From: Arthrobacter silvisoli
Lineage (GTDB): Bacteria > Actinomycetota > Actinomycetes > Actinomycetales > Micrococcaceae
NCBI RefSeq assembly: GCF_003369445.1
Contig: NZ_QRCU01000016.1
Coordinates: 57,591 to 121,590 of the forward strand
Direction: 5' to 3'
Length of the DNA: 64,000 nucleotides
The notes beneath the pieces were generated by a model. The model was not told the origin of the DNA. It searched no databases and worked only from the letters and a program-made list of their open reading frames with translations. The position numbers and the translations under genes were made by a program. Shown in pieces: positions 39,102-47,606 of the stretch. Each line of letters starts with the position of its first letter. Position 1 is the first letter of the stretch.

Positions 39102-40287
39102 GCGTCAGTCTCTCCGTGATAAGGGCCTGGACGCGATCTTCAAAATCGGGATGCCAACCGATCACGTACCTATCGGCCAGCTCGTGTCGCTTTCCCCGTG
39201 CGAAGAAGGCATCCGTGTACCGGTTGCGGACGGATACGGCGGTCGAGTCTCGAAGTTTGCGCCAGAGTTCACGACCGACATATTTCCTGCATGCTTCGTC
39301 GGCGTCTTCATCTAGGTCCTCCATCATGTCTGTGTATGCTCGCTCCCACTCGTCCGCGAGGTTATCCTCGAAGGTGCTCAACTCGTTTAGTCCAATGAGG
39401 GATCGATCAATCCACTCGGTCGTTTGAGTCACGGCTCGGTAATAGTCTCCGATCGCCTTTCGAAGATGCGGTGTACTGACGTTCACCCAGCGAAGTTGAT
39501 GTACAAAAATATGTGCTTCGTGGCTCTGTACGAGCGTTTCCTCATTGATTTGGCTCAGTTCAACCAAAGTCGGCAGGTTGTCCGGCACAAACATGTCCCG
39601 AATGGCCTGGACTTGCTGCTGTGCTTCCAAGACGTCGACGCGTTCGCGTCTCTTTTGCAGCAGATCTAGCGCAACTTTTCGCCACCATTGCCAAAATAGA
39701 CTGAGAAAAGTCTGTTCCTGCCCTATGGGTAGGGCCCAGCTGATTTCGTTTCTGACGTGGGCTTCAACGTCCTCGATGCGAACTTCCCCACCCAAAATAC
39801 GGATTCTTTCGATCATGGAGACTCGTACAGAAGAGGGAGTCTTGAGCCACGCCGAGCGGGCTGCCTCGGTGGTTGTGGATGTGGAATTGCGCGCAGCGTC
39901 ATCGAGGAGCTCCAAAGCGCGCCCTGGATCTCTGGCGCTACCAGGTCCGAGGTTAGCGGCTGCTGTACCAGTTCCACATTCGCTCGTAGTTAGCAACGTG
40001 AGTAGTGGTCCACCTGCGTCCGCGAACGCAGGGGTATCTAGCCATACTTTGAGGGTCTTCCACAAATCAACACTCATGTCTGAGAGATTTCCCGCCGACT
40101 GCTGATGATGTTTCAGCTGAAGCAGCTCTTGTACCTGGCCGTCTTTCTCCCAGGCAACATCGTCAAAGAGCTCGATGGTCATTGCTTGATCTGGACGGTC
40201 TCTAGCGCCTCTCAGGAGTTCCAAAAGGGCCCAATCCGTTTGATAGAGGTACCCGATAGCGCTAGAGGACGCATCATGGGAAGTCAT
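39094..40287 (-). CDS. ABC-3C system effector: REase-like domain plus C-terminal domain
   Basis: The 397-residue protein begins with a restriction-endonuclease-like domain of the Cap4/DUF4297 type: AIGYLYQTDWALLELL, then the metal-binding MTIELFDDVAW and QELLQLKHHQQ (the D/E-x-K signature). A second half of about 200 residues (from FLSLFWQWWRKVALDL) matches the ABC-three-component C-terminal domain, which anchors the effector to the complex. The ATG at 40287 has GGAGG 7 bases upstream. It is the first gene of the operon. The likely role is cleavage of DNA once the SMC-like ATPase detects an invader, leading to defence or abortive infection. The nuclease assignment is from motifs and is untested. 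Confidence 0.78.
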   Translation of the reverse strand: MTSHDASSSAIGYLYQTDWALLELLRGARDRPDQAMTIELFDDVAWEKDGQVQELLQLKHHQQSAGNLSDMSVDLWKTLKVWLDTPAFADAGGPLLTLLTTSECGTGTAAANLGPGSARDPGRALELLDDAARNSTSTTTEAARSAWLKTPSSVRVSMIERIRILGGEVRIEDVEAHVRNEISWALPIGQEQTFLSLFWQWWRKVALDLLQKRRERVDVLEAQQQVQAIRDMFVPDNLPTLVELSQINEETLVQSHEAHIFVHQLRWVNVSTPHLRKAIGDYYRAVTQTTEWIDRSLIGLNELSTFEDNLADEWERAYTDMMEDLDEDADEACRKYVGRELWRKLRDSTAVSVRNRYTDAFFARGKRHELADRYVIGWHPDFEDRVQALITERLTHG

Positions 40288-40448
40288 CAACGAACCTCCG
40301 GAAGTCTCACTAAAGTTTGGTCGTTCCCTCAGGCGTCAACCAGAGAGGCAAGTATTTGCCCCTGGCTGCGACTTTAGCTCATTGCCGCGGGTTCCTACGT
40401 CGTGACTAAGCGTTTCATCTTCTCTGGACTTTTTCTTTGTGCCGGGGC

Positions 40449-41477
40449 CTATGCTTCAAGCCCTCGCCCTCGATACGCCGTCGCCTTATCCATATTCCAG
40501 CCGGCGACCATGCCCGAACCGATCATTTGGTCGCTGAGCTTGGCCAGGTGATAGCCGGGGTCTGCTTCGAGCGCGAGCTGGAGGAACTGATGGGCCTTGC
40601 TGCCGTGGCCTTCCCACCAGTTGATGAAGGCGATCGCCGTGAGGATCGGCGCCGAATGCCTGGTGCTGCTGAGGGTGTAGGCATGGACGAGGAGTTGCTG
40701 TGCCCACTCGACGCGGGACCATTGCGGCTTTCCTCGAGTTTGGGCGAGAAGGATCCTGTCCAGCGGTTCGTCGATTCCGGGAATCTCGGCCATAAGGTGG
40801 TCCCGGATCGCAGGGCACTGCAGCTCAGCGATCAAGCTGACCGTCTGCTCATCGTCCGGATACGAATTCGACTCCAACATGCCATTCCAGAGGTCCCTGG
40901 CTTGCTTGAGGGCATCCAAGATGTTCAGGTTCTGAATCGCTTGCACTCGGCGGTCGACGGCGTCCGCGTTCCTGGACTCCTTGGTGGACGGCGGCAGGAC
41001 GACGCGGTCTGTGGCCTCGATAGTGCTGCCGCGATACACGAACTCGGCGTTGATCTGGCTCGACTGAGTGGCACTTAAGGGGAGCGACAAGCAGTGGGCC
41101 GGGTCGCCGTCGTACTCGGAGACGGTGTCGTCGCCGACCAGGAGACCGTCACGGATGGTCATTCCGTGCTCCGCCAACGCCCCGGTGAGCGCCGCGATGG
41201 TCGCTGCGTGTGGCCTTGCGCGGCCCGGCACTTGCGGCGCGGATGTGTACACGGCGAAGAGCACACTGCCGGCGTCGGCGTCGTGTGCCAGATATCCGGC
41301 GACAGTCCGTGCATAGCTGAGTTCGGCTCCTGGCTTTGGCAAGTCGACGCGGAGTGTCGCCCCCACGCGGTTGTCCCTGAGCGTGATGCAGACCAGGCTT
41401 TCGATGGGCCAAAACCCAAGGGTATGGCCGATGAAACTAAGGACGTCCGCGGGAGTCTTGATGGTGAGCGTTTCCAT
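40449..41477 (-). CDS. DUF4192 family protein
   Basis: The 342-residue protein opens with the DUF4192 signature (IKTPADVLSFIGHTLGFWP, then ESLVCITLRDNRVGATLRVD). This family is widespread in actinobacteria and has no known activity. The C-terminal third contains helical pairs resembling TPR units (AFINWWEGHGSKAHQFLQLA, then ADPGYHLAKLSDQM), as is common in the family. GGAG precedes the ATG. It stands alone between the ABC-3C operon and the membrane protein/ImmA cluster, on the same strand. Chromosomal and plasmid copies are both known, so it says little about the element's function. Confidence 0.8.
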   Translation of the reverse strand: METLTIKTPADVLSFIGHTLGFWPIESLVCITLRDNRVGATLRVDLPKPGAELSYARTVAGYLAHDADAGSVLFAVYTSAPQVPGRARPHAATIAALTGALAEHGMTIRDGLLVGDDTVSEYDGDPAHCLSLPLSATQSSQINAEFVYRGSTIEATDRVVLPPSTKESRNADAVDRRVQAIQNLNILDALKQARDLWNGMLESNSYPDDEQTVSLIAELQCPAIRDHLMAEIPGIDEPLDRILLAQTRGKPQWSRVEWAQQLLVHAYTLSSTRHSAPILTAIAFINWWEGHGSKAHQFLQLALEADPGYHLAKLSDQMIGSGMVAGWNMDKATAYRGRGLEA

Positions 41478-41808
41478 GATTCTTCTCCTTCAGCGCCTGG
41501 CCGGCACCGGGCGTGCCAGTCAGATTTCGGCGTCATTCTGATAGAGGAATCACCGCTGGGTGCGAGGGGCCGGAGTGCAACTTGGGGAACCGCGAGAGAT
41601 CCAAAGTTTCGCGAGGAAATAAGCGACGCAGGAGCGCCGACCGAAACTTTGGAGATCGAACGGCGCAGCGCGCCCTGGTTGCGCGGAGGACCCGCCCAGC
41701 GATGATCGGGATCAGAATGACAAAGAGCGAAGATGCTTCTGGTCATTCATGGATTCGCCAAGGCAGCGCGGCATGACGCTGCTGAAAAGCTGATGGTTCT
41801 GCCGGCAG
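41478..41808. other. Non-coding stretch upstream of the DUF4192 gene
   Basis: This 331-bp stretch separates the DUF4192 gene from the membrane-protein cluster, whose last gene ends at 41,809. It should hold the DUF4192 promoter and the end of the upstream transcript. Short overlapping frames exist on both strands but none looks like a gene, and I see no strong hairpin. Confidence 0.45.
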
Positions 41809-42813
41809 CTACGACGCTGCTCCCGCGCCGGTGCGCTTTTGAAGGGCAAGTTCAGCGCGTTCGACAACGGAACGTTCGCGGGGAGTGAGGTGAAGGTTTG
41901 GTGCCTGGCGGGCCATCTCGCAGTCGCGTATCTCTACTATGCGTCGGTGCAGCTGTGTTTCGGCATGGCGGCTGAGGACGATGAGCGGGCTGGCACGGTG
42001 CTTTTCGAGCACCATGCTGCGTTGGTTTGCGGCGACCCGGTTCCAGATCGGGCGGACTTCAAGGAGGAGGCGCCGTATACGGATTCCGAAGGCACGATGT
42101 TTGAGCTGCTCCGTCAGGCGGGGCAGCAGCAGGCCGAGGCTGACCAGAAGAACGGCTACCGGTTCACCGAACCAGTAGAAGACGTTGAGAATATCCGTCG
42201 TCGCATTTTCGGAGCCTTGAATCCTGACGATAGCTCCGTAGAGGACCCGATCGAGAAGCATCAGAGCGAACAGGAAGCAGCCGCCGGCGATGAGGGCAAA
42301 CGCGGACCGGAATACCTGTGCGTGCATCTGTGGAAGGTTCCGACGGCAGACTCGGGCGATGTCGACGCAAATCCACATGATGAAAGCCGAGCCGGTCCAG
42401 AGGAAGACCGCCATCCCAAGCTGATCGCCGTAGGTGAGCGGCAAGTTTGGATCGGTAACCTCAACGCGGCTGGTGAGGAATGCAACGGTTACTGCCGAGC
42501 ACGCGAAGCCGGCGACCCATCGCCCAAAGGCGAGCTGCCGCCGTCGTACGTGAACGTCAGGGACTGCCGCCAGAAGGATTGCCGTCCGGAACTGCCAAAA
42601 CCCGAGCAGCAAGGACAGGAGCGTGACCAGGCCAACGCGGTTTCGGCCGCCGAGGAGCGGGTCAACACTGTAGTAGACCACCGGGATGTAGAGCGTGCAC
42701 GCGACTGCCGCAAGGATCGTTGCGCGGAAGACGCTGCCGCGGTGGGAATCGAAGGCAGCCGGAAGGCGAACGACGGACAGGACCCAGAGGATGACGGCTG
42801 GGATGAATTCCAT
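41809..42813 (-). CDS. MAB_1171c-like multi-pass membrane protein
   Basis: The 334-residue protein has about seven membrane helices in residues 1-235 and a cytoplasmic C-terminal tail that starts near RLTEQLKHRAFGIRIRRL and contains a HLTPRERSVVERAE segment. This pattern fits the MAB_1171c family, annotated as putative transporters in actinobacteria. These genes regularly follow an ImmA/IrrE-type peptidase gene, exactly as here: the ATG shares a base with the upstream stop (TAATG). A signalling or export unit controlled by the peptidase is plausible. Substrate and direction of transport are unknown. Confidence 0.72.
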   Translation of the reverse strand: MEFIPAVILWVLSVVRLPAAFDSHRGSVFRATILAAVACTLYIPVVYYSVDPLLGGRNRVGLVTLLSLLLGFWQFRTAILLAAVPDVHVRRRQLAFGRWVAGFACSAVTVAFLTSRVEVTDPNLPLTYGDQLGMAVFLWTGSAFIMWICVDIARVCRRNLPQMHAQVFRSAFALIAGGCFLFALMLLDRVLYGAIVRIQGSENATTDILNVFYWFGEPVAVLLVSLGLLLPRLTEQLKHRAFGIRIRRLLLEVRPIWNRVAANQRSMVLEKHRASPLIVLSRHAETQLHRRIVEIRDCEMARQAPNLHLTPRERSVVERAELALQKRTGAGAAS

Positions 42814-43298
42814 TAGCCGAACACTTTGCGGAAGGCAAGAGGCTCGGGCTCGGCCCCGACGTCGCTGTTGATGATGCGCGTGGCGAGCTGGTCTGCGAGA
42901 GCTTCTGCTGCGAGTTCAGCGTCGTCGGCGTAGCTGCTGCGCGCAAGCGTGCGGAGAACCTGCTGCTCATTAAGGTCGGGAAGGAGGTTGCTGAACCGCT
43001 CGCTGCCTTTGGTGTTGAGATCGTGGCCAAGGATCATATGGCTGAATTCGTGGAGGATGATCTGCTGGCGGTGCCAGCTGGATTTGGCCGGTGCATGGAT
43101 CACGACGTCCCGGTCCGCGCAGATCAGCCAGAGTCCGCATAATTCAGTTCCAGCGAGTCCGGGAACTTCCGCGACCGTGATGGTCCTGCCGCGCTGTTCC
43201 TCTAGTTTGGCGTGAATGAATCTGAGCGTGGCGTCATCGGGGAGGCCAAAGCCGCGCTCCGCCCTCCGGGCTATTTTGCGGGCTTCACGGTAGTTCAT
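42813..43298 (-). CDS. ImmA/IrrE family metallopeptidase
   Basis: The 161-residue protein has the zinc-binding HExxH motif in QQIILHEFSHMILGHD near residue 80, preceded by the typical beta strand DRDVVIHAP. ImmA-type peptidases cleave partner repressors and are found in mobile elements and regulatory islands. The ATG at 43298 (MNYREARKIARRAERGFGLP) was chosen since it gives the usual family N-terminus and overlaps the upstream MpaB-like gene by 14 bp. No XRE-type repressor is adjacent. The usual partner may be missing or lie elsewhere. It is coupled to the MAB_1171c-like gene downstream. Confidence 0.82.
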   Translation of the reverse strand: MNYREARKIARRAERGFGLPDDATLRFIHAKLEEQRGRTITVAEVPGLAGTELCGLWLICADRDVVIHAPAKSSWHRQQIILHEFSHMILGHDLNTKGSERFSNLLPDLNEQQVLRTLARSSYADDAELAAEALADQLATRIINSDVGAEPEPLAFRKVFG

Positions 43299-44178
43299 TG
43301 CCCGTGGGAGCAGGGGAGCGCGGAACATTGACCGGGCCGATCTGGTCCAGCGTGTACCCATTCTGGTACAGGCTCGTGCCCGCGGCACCGGGCGTGAAGT
43401 GAGGCTGTTGTTTCAGAGGCCGACGGCGGGTGATTGCGTTCCGGAGCGCGAGCCCGGTTTTGAGAGCGGGGCGGGAGACGCGGGTTGCGCGTGGGAGGCC
43501 GAGCGCATGGGTGAGCTGGCCGTCGTCGAGCATGGTGCTGATGATTTGTTTCGCCAGAGGGCGGAGCGGAAGCGGTAGTCGGCTTTGGAAGACCTGGACA
43601 GTTGCGTCCATGAGGTGCTGGCCTTCAGCTGACGGCGCGACGTGCTCGGCCTCGTAGCGGTCGAAGAAATCCTCGGCTTCTGGGTAGGTTGTCGGCACGT
43701 TGGTGATGTTCATCCGTGCGCCGAGCTCGGTGAAGAATCTCGAGGCGGCCGCTAGCTCTGCTTCTGTTGCCTGCCGCCAGGCGTGGTGTTGGATCCAGCG
43801 AGTCGGAACGACCAGGAGGGTGAGGAGGACGTAGAGAAAGTCGTCCTTGCTGCCGGGGACGTTGCGGTGCACGCGGTTGAGGAGGGCGATCATTTCCTTG
43901 CCGCGCTGGCTGTCCAGTCCGCAGGAGATGAGCTCGTAGATGACGATGGCGGTGTCGTACGAGCGCTTCATGGGGCGCTGTTGGATTTCGTCGTTTTTGT
44001 GGAGCGTCGCAGCGATGCCCGGGATGGCGAAGTTGCGGTAGTACGAGAGGAAAAATCCGAGCTCCATGTCCGCGGCGAGGTCGAAGAGGGCCATTTGGCG
44101 GAAGGTGGTTTCCCAGTTGTTCGGATCTGCCTCTTCTTGGTGCTTGAGGCTCGTGGCGAGGCCGGCGTTGATATTCAA
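43285..44178 (-). CDS. MpaB-like oxygenase family protein (DUF2236)
   Basis: The 297-residue protein resembles the oxygenase MpaB/DUF2236 family, helical proteins thought to bind haem b and related to rubber oxygenase. Family-like features are the N-terminal LNINAGLATSLKHQEEADP, the GFFLSYYRNFAIPGIA region and a central conserved helix pair (RWIQHHAWRQATEAELAA). No obvious start is present: the reading frame opens with TTG at 44178, and family-like sequence (a TRRIGG stretch) appears to continue upstream to a stop at about 44,233. The gene may therefore be truncated at its 5' end, or use a non-standard start. It is first in the cluster with the ImmA and MAB_1171c genes, an arrangement seen in other actinobacteria. 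Confidence 0.65.
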   Translation of the reverse strand: MNINAGLATSLKHQEEADPNNWETTFRQMALFDLAADMELGFFLSYYRNFAIPGIAATLHKNDEIQQRPMKRSYDTAIVIYELISCGLDSQRGKEMIALLNRVHRNVPGSKDDFLYVLLTLLVVPTRWIQHHAWRQATEAELAAASRFFTELGARMNITNVPTTYPEAEDFFDRYEAEHVAPSAEGQHLMDATVQVFQSRLPLPLRPLAKQIISTMLDDGQLTHALGLPRATRVSRPALKTGLALRNAITRRRPLKQQPHFTPGAAGTSLYQNGYTLDQIGPVNVPRSPAPTGNELP

Positions 44179-44301
44179 GGTGCCCCCAATCCGCCGTGTC
44201 CGGAAGTCGGCGATCGACGTGGGGCGTCAGCCCCCGGATCAACTGACCATTTCCATGGTAGGACCGTCTAGTTCAGGTTGCTAGTGAATGTGTAGACGGG
44301 T

Positions 44302-44811
44302 CTACTTTGGGCTTGCTTGGGTTTCGTCCTCAAGGGCTTTGATGAGGCCTTTTTCTCCCTGGCGCATCATGAGGGAGTGGGCGGCGGTGAAGGCGGGCGC
44401 TGCGAGCGGAGTGAGTATGTTCATCCAGCGTTGTGTCGGGCGGACTCGCCACTCGATGTCCATACGCGTACCGCCGTCGGGTTCTGGGCTGAGGGTGACT
44501 TTTCCAATGCCCTTCAGGTGGCCTCCGGCGTCGAACTCGATCTCGCTCGGCGTGAGGACCTTGGTGGGATGGATGCTAATGGTGAGGGTGTAGCCGAGCG
44601 CCGCCTTGAAGTTGAGATAGGCGGTGGTCGCCTTCAGGATATCCTCTTGCGAATTGCTCTCGGTCTCGCTGCGAACAAGCGGGCCGGCGAAGGTGCAGTG
44701 CGGCCACCATCGTGGCCAGCTCATGTCTACGTCCGCGATGATCGCCCATACCTGATCTGCCGTGGCAGGGAGGTGCCAGGTGGAGCTGAGGTCGAAGAGG
44801 CGCGGGGTCAT
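44302..44811 (-). CDS. SRPBCC family protein
   Basis: The 169-residue protein fits the SRPBCC/polyketide-cyclase fold: LSSTWHLPATADQVWAIIAD at the start, a long central beta-sheet (SEIEFDAGGHLKGIGKVTL), GTRMDIEWRVRP, and the C-terminal helix LMMRQGEKGLIKALE. Such proteins bind small hydrophobic ligands. The ATG at 44811 gives the normal N-terminus; the frame extends upstream but is not protein-like there. It precedes the MpaB-like gene by 124 bp on the same strand. Ligand unknown. Confidence 0.75.
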   Translation of the reverse strand: MTPRLFDLSSTWHLPATADQVWAIIADVDMSWPRWWPHCTFAGPLVRSETESNSQEDILKATTAYLNFKAALGYTLTISIHPTKVLTPSEIEFDAGGHLKGIGKVTLSPEPDGGTRMDIEWRVRPTQRWMNILTPLAAPAFTAAHSLMMRQGEKGLIKALEDETQASPK

Positions 44812-44928
44812 GGGGACATTTTGGCACCATTGTGCGTTCGACGACGCCGGGGCTGTCCTGCTTTGTGATGGTGAACGCCTCGAAGAAAGCTCCACGGACG
44901 TTTCTTCAAGTGTCGAAGGCGTTCCTCT

Positions 44929-45078
44929 ATGACCGTGATCGCGATGATCAGCTCACTGCTCGTCGGCGTGCTCATGAACGTCTGGTTCCAGGAACAGATC
45001 TTCTTCCTCATCGCGGCATTGGCAACTTTCGCCGTAGTCACGAAATGGCGCATGACCCTCATCGGCACGCACGGATGA
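44929..45078 (+). CDS. Very small two-helix membrane protein
   Basis: The 49-residue product (starts MTVIAMISSLLVGVLM) is almost wholly hydrophobic, with helices at about residues 3-20 and 24-40 and a basic end (KWRMTLIGTHG). GAAGG lies 7 bases before the ATG. The stop overlaps the next ATG (ATGA), which argues that both are translated. It is divergent from the SRPBCC gene. No family is recognised. Confidence 0.5.
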   Translation: MTVIAMISSLLVGVLMNVWFQEQIFFLIAALATFAVVTKWRMTLIGTHG

Positions 45079-45509
45079 AGTGGGAGATCAAGGACGACGG
45101 CCTCCAGCCGAACGAGTTCCCGGTACCGCTCTGGCCCATCGCCAACTACGGTGCGATGGATGTGATCGGCCTGGTAATCATCCTCATCGGAGTAGCTCCT
45201 GCCACACACCCGGCGCTCGTCGTTGGCGCGATTTTGGTCCTTGTCCTCATCGTCTGCTACCGGCTCTTCGTACGAGGCCAAGGCCGAATCAGAAAAGAAC
45301 TAGTCGACGAAACTTCACCCAACACGGTTGCCTCAATCGATACTCCGGGTTCACGGGCAACAGAAGAGCCCGAAGGGCAGCCCATCCGCAAACAGCCGGG
45401 GCCGTGCGACTACGGGGCAGCACTGCAGGGGCAACTCCCAATTCTTGGCCGAGTCCGTGCTGGAAAGCGACACCACCGCAGCTGGCCCGCCAAAGCACCA
45501 GCGAGCTGA
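45075..45509 (+). CDS. Small membrane protein coupled to the preceding gene
   Basis: The 144-residue protein starts MKWEIKDDGLQPNEFP and has two hydrophobic helices (about residues 27-44 and 47-65: VIGLVIILIGVA and LVVGAILVLVLIVCYR). A basic, Pro/Gly-rich tail of about 75 residues is probably disordered. Its ATG lies inside the stop of the upstream micro-protein gene, an ATGA junction typical of coupled translation. The reading frame remains open upstream in a longer version, but that part is not membrane-protein-like. Function unknown. Confidence 0.5.
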   Translation: MKWEIKDDGLQPNEFPVPLWPIANYGAMDVIGLVIILIGVAPATHPALVVGAILVLVLIVCYRLFVRGQGRIRKELVDETSPNTVASIDTPGSRATEEPEGQPIRKQPGPCDYGAALQGQLPILGRVRAGKRHHRSWPAKAPAS

Positions 45510-45598
45510 ACAACTGGTCAGGGATAGGCTGCGGAGCCCCTGGCCCCAAACGGAACTGGCGAAGCATGGGCCACCCAATTCGGATCTCCCCGGATTAG

Positions 45599-45766
45599 GT
45601 GGCCCGTGACTTCGTCGAGCGGAACTTCAAAGTGGGCCAGCCCGGCTTCCGGGAACACGATCACTGGATCAGCTGCGACAAGTGCCGCAAAGAATGGCGC
45701 TTCGTCGATGGTCTGTCTGTCTCCGGATGGCGTCTGGAGCCCATTCCTAACAGCGACGCCAGCTAA
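45599..45766 (+). CDS. Small CxxC protein, zinc-finger-like
   Basis: The 55-residue reading frame starts at a GTG directly after an in-frame TAG. It encodes a segment with paired cysteines (HDHWISCDKCRKEWRF) that resembles half of a zinc ribbon or CW-type finger, followed by a basic-to-polar tail. It sits between the membrane-protein pair and a strong terminator, which would close this small operon. The coding call is tentative. Confidence 0.35.
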   Translation: MARDFVERNFKVGQPGFREHDHWISCDKCRKEWRFVDGLSVSGWRLEPIPNSDAS

Positions 45767-45790
45767 TGGCCAGCCATAGCTGAGCTCTAA

Positions 45791-45835
45791 AACAGCAGCC
45801 CACATGGTCTTCGGATCATGTGGGCTGCTGTTTCT
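45791..45835. terminator. Bidirectional intrinsic terminator
   Basis: AACAGCAGCCCACATG at 45791-45806 pairs perfectly, over 16 bp, with 45817-45832 around a 10-base loop. A-rich bases precede and TTTCTT follows, so it can work on both strands. It separates the small + strand operon from the convergent Mrr-like gene. Confidence 0.85.
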
Positions 45836-45860
45836 TGCTTGGCGTTTCGCACCTCACGAC

Positions 45861-47606
45861 TCAGTAGAAGTCAGCTGCAGTAGGGGGCTTGCGGCGGCGC
45901 AGCGGCTCGTTCCCCGGGTAGGGCAGGCCGAGGACCTGGCAAAAGAAGGCAGCCCTCAGATCGGCATTGCGGTAGTGGCTGATGACAGCCTTGTGGCTAT
46001 CAACTCCGATTTTGGGGTGGTACTTCAGGGCACTTATGGCGCCTTTCAGGTAGCCTTCGGCCCTTTCGAGCCTGTCCCAGTCCGCACCTTTCACATCACG
46101 CAGCGCCCACGACGCGTTGTCAGTGCCATAGTTGAACTTCGCTTTGCGGACGCGTTCAACGACGGAGCTAACGTACTCCGCAACGAGTGCGTCCTCGCCC
46201 CCATGGCGCTGGTGACCCTCAAGGATGAGGCGTTTGGCTTCTGCGCCAAGTGGATGGACCTTGGCGTCATCGTCCATGCTGAAAAGGGCGACGCCGGTCT
46301 CCGCCGCCTCGGCAACTGCCGCCCGGGTGAAGCCCGACGTCGAGTAGAAGACATGGTTTCTAAGTTGGGGCCTTGTTCCCCGCAGTTGGCGTATTTGCGG
46401 GGAACCGACAGGATTCGCCTGCATTTTCACCTGCGCCACGGCCTCTGGGTGCTCAACGTCGATACCTCGGTCCGAGACGCCGCCGGTGAGCCGGGCGCCA
46501 AAAAAGCCGAGCGGCCCTGACATGTGCCAGAGGGCCACATCCTCGGCGCTATGCCAATTGCCAAGAAGCCGTTTGGGCAAAGCGGATCCCGGGGATGAGG
46601 TACGGGCCCCTGCCCCGAGAACTGGCGGTGCCGGCGTCAAGGGACTGTCGGGGAGCCTGAGTATTGATTCGCCGACACCCCTGCTATCGAACCGATCGGT
46701 TGTTCCCCTGTCGGAATAGGCAACAAGTTTTCGGCCGTCGGCAAGACGGAAGTGGGTCTCTGCCACAGGGTCCACCACACTGCCGCTGACCGACATAGTC
46801 CATTTTGGACAGGAGATAACTTCAGCCTGAAGTCCAGAGGAAGGCAGGAGCCAGAAGTCGAACGTCCTGGCGCCGAATCTGGCTTCCTTCGGGAGGGCGT
46901 CCTTGTCCCGCCCCCGGCCGGTCGGGGACATGACTACCGGGGCGAATATTTCGACATGCTCTCCAGGAGGGATTGCCGCGAGGACCTGCCATACATCCGC
47001 GCCGTCAACGGGCACGGTGTGGCGGCTCTTCAAATATTCGGCCCATGCCCACATCGTGCGAGCATCGCCGGCAAGAAGAGAACCGCCGTCCTCGAGAGAT
47101 CTCGCCACCCATGACTCGTGCAGTCTTACGACGTCGACATAGAAGCGAGAGAGCATCTCGCGGCGCTCGTCAGCGGGTTTCTCGTCGATCCCGCTCAATT
47201 CATGCGAGTCTGACGCCGCGTACATGGACGGGCGTTGCCGCGGCGCTTTATCCGTGTCCTCTGCTGGCAGAAATGGCGCCGACTCAAGAAGTTGCTCCCA
47301 GTCTCGATGCCAGGCATCGATTCCCTCCGCGTGCCTACGGCGCTTCCGGGCACGGAGTTCTTCGATCACGGAGTCCACTTCTTGGGATTCAGGGACGGTT
47401 GCCGGAGCGTCCGTTGCCGAAGGTTCAGCGTGAAAGGGCCTGATCTTGGGGACGACTTGCTTGGCAATGTGCCACAGAGCGATGGCCCCGAACCTGACCG
47501 CAACCCAGAACATCAGCGGGGGTAGGACGAAGATCAGGTATCTGATGACTCCGACCGCACGCTCATGGGCGATGTGCCGTGACCATCGCCGGATTCTGTC
47601 TGTCAT
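45861..47606 (-). CDS. Membrane-anchored Mrr-like restriction endonuclease
   Basis: The 581-residue protein has an N-terminal membrane helix (about residues 17-42, GVIRYLIFVLPPLMFWVA) and a C-terminal Mrr-type nuclease fold at about residues 365-450. The catalytic elements are visible: LTGGVSDRGIDVEHP (the acidic residue) and VAQVKMQANPVG (the Q-x-K), then HVFYSTSGFTRAAVAEA, which is typical of the Mrr/DUF2034 group. The central 250 residues have no recognised domain. Mrr-like enzymes cut modified or foreign DNA. Membrane anchoring suggests action at the site of DNA entry. The ATG at 47606 has GGGGGAAG upstream and overlaps the stop of the HTH gene (ATGA). Confidence 0.78.
   Translation of the reverse strand: MTDRIRRWSRHIAHERAVGVIRYLIFVLPPLMFWVAVRFGAIALWHIAKQVVPKIRPFHAEPSATDAPATVPESQEVDSVIEELRARKRRRHAEGIDAWHRDWEQLLESAPFLPAEDTDKAPRQRPSMYAASDSHELSGIDEKPADERREMLSRFYVDVVRLHESWVARSLEDGGSLLAGDARTMWAWAEYLKSRHTVPVDGADVWQVLAAIPPGEHVEIFAPVVMSPTGRGRDKDALPKEARFGARTFDFWLLPSSGLQAEVISCPKWTMSVSGSVVDPVAETHFRLADGRKLVAYSDRGTTDRFDSRGVGESILRLPDSPLTPAPPVLGAGARTSSPGSALPKRLLGNWHSAEDVALWHMSGPLGFFGARLTGGVSDRGIDVEHPEAVAQVKMQANPVGSPQIRQLRGTRPQLRNHVFYSTSGFTRAAVAEAAETGVALFSMDDDAKVHPLGAEAKRLILEGHQRHGGEDALVAEYVSSVVERVRKAKFNYGTDNASWALRDVKGADWDRLERAEGYLKGAISALKYHPKIGVDSHKAVISHYRNADLRAAFFCQVLGLPYPGNEPLRRRKPPTAADFY

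Noticed and set aside
41839..42816. A 325-residue frame on the + strand
   Set aside because: It is the opposite-strand shadow of the MAB_1171c-like membrane protein and has no protein-like features.
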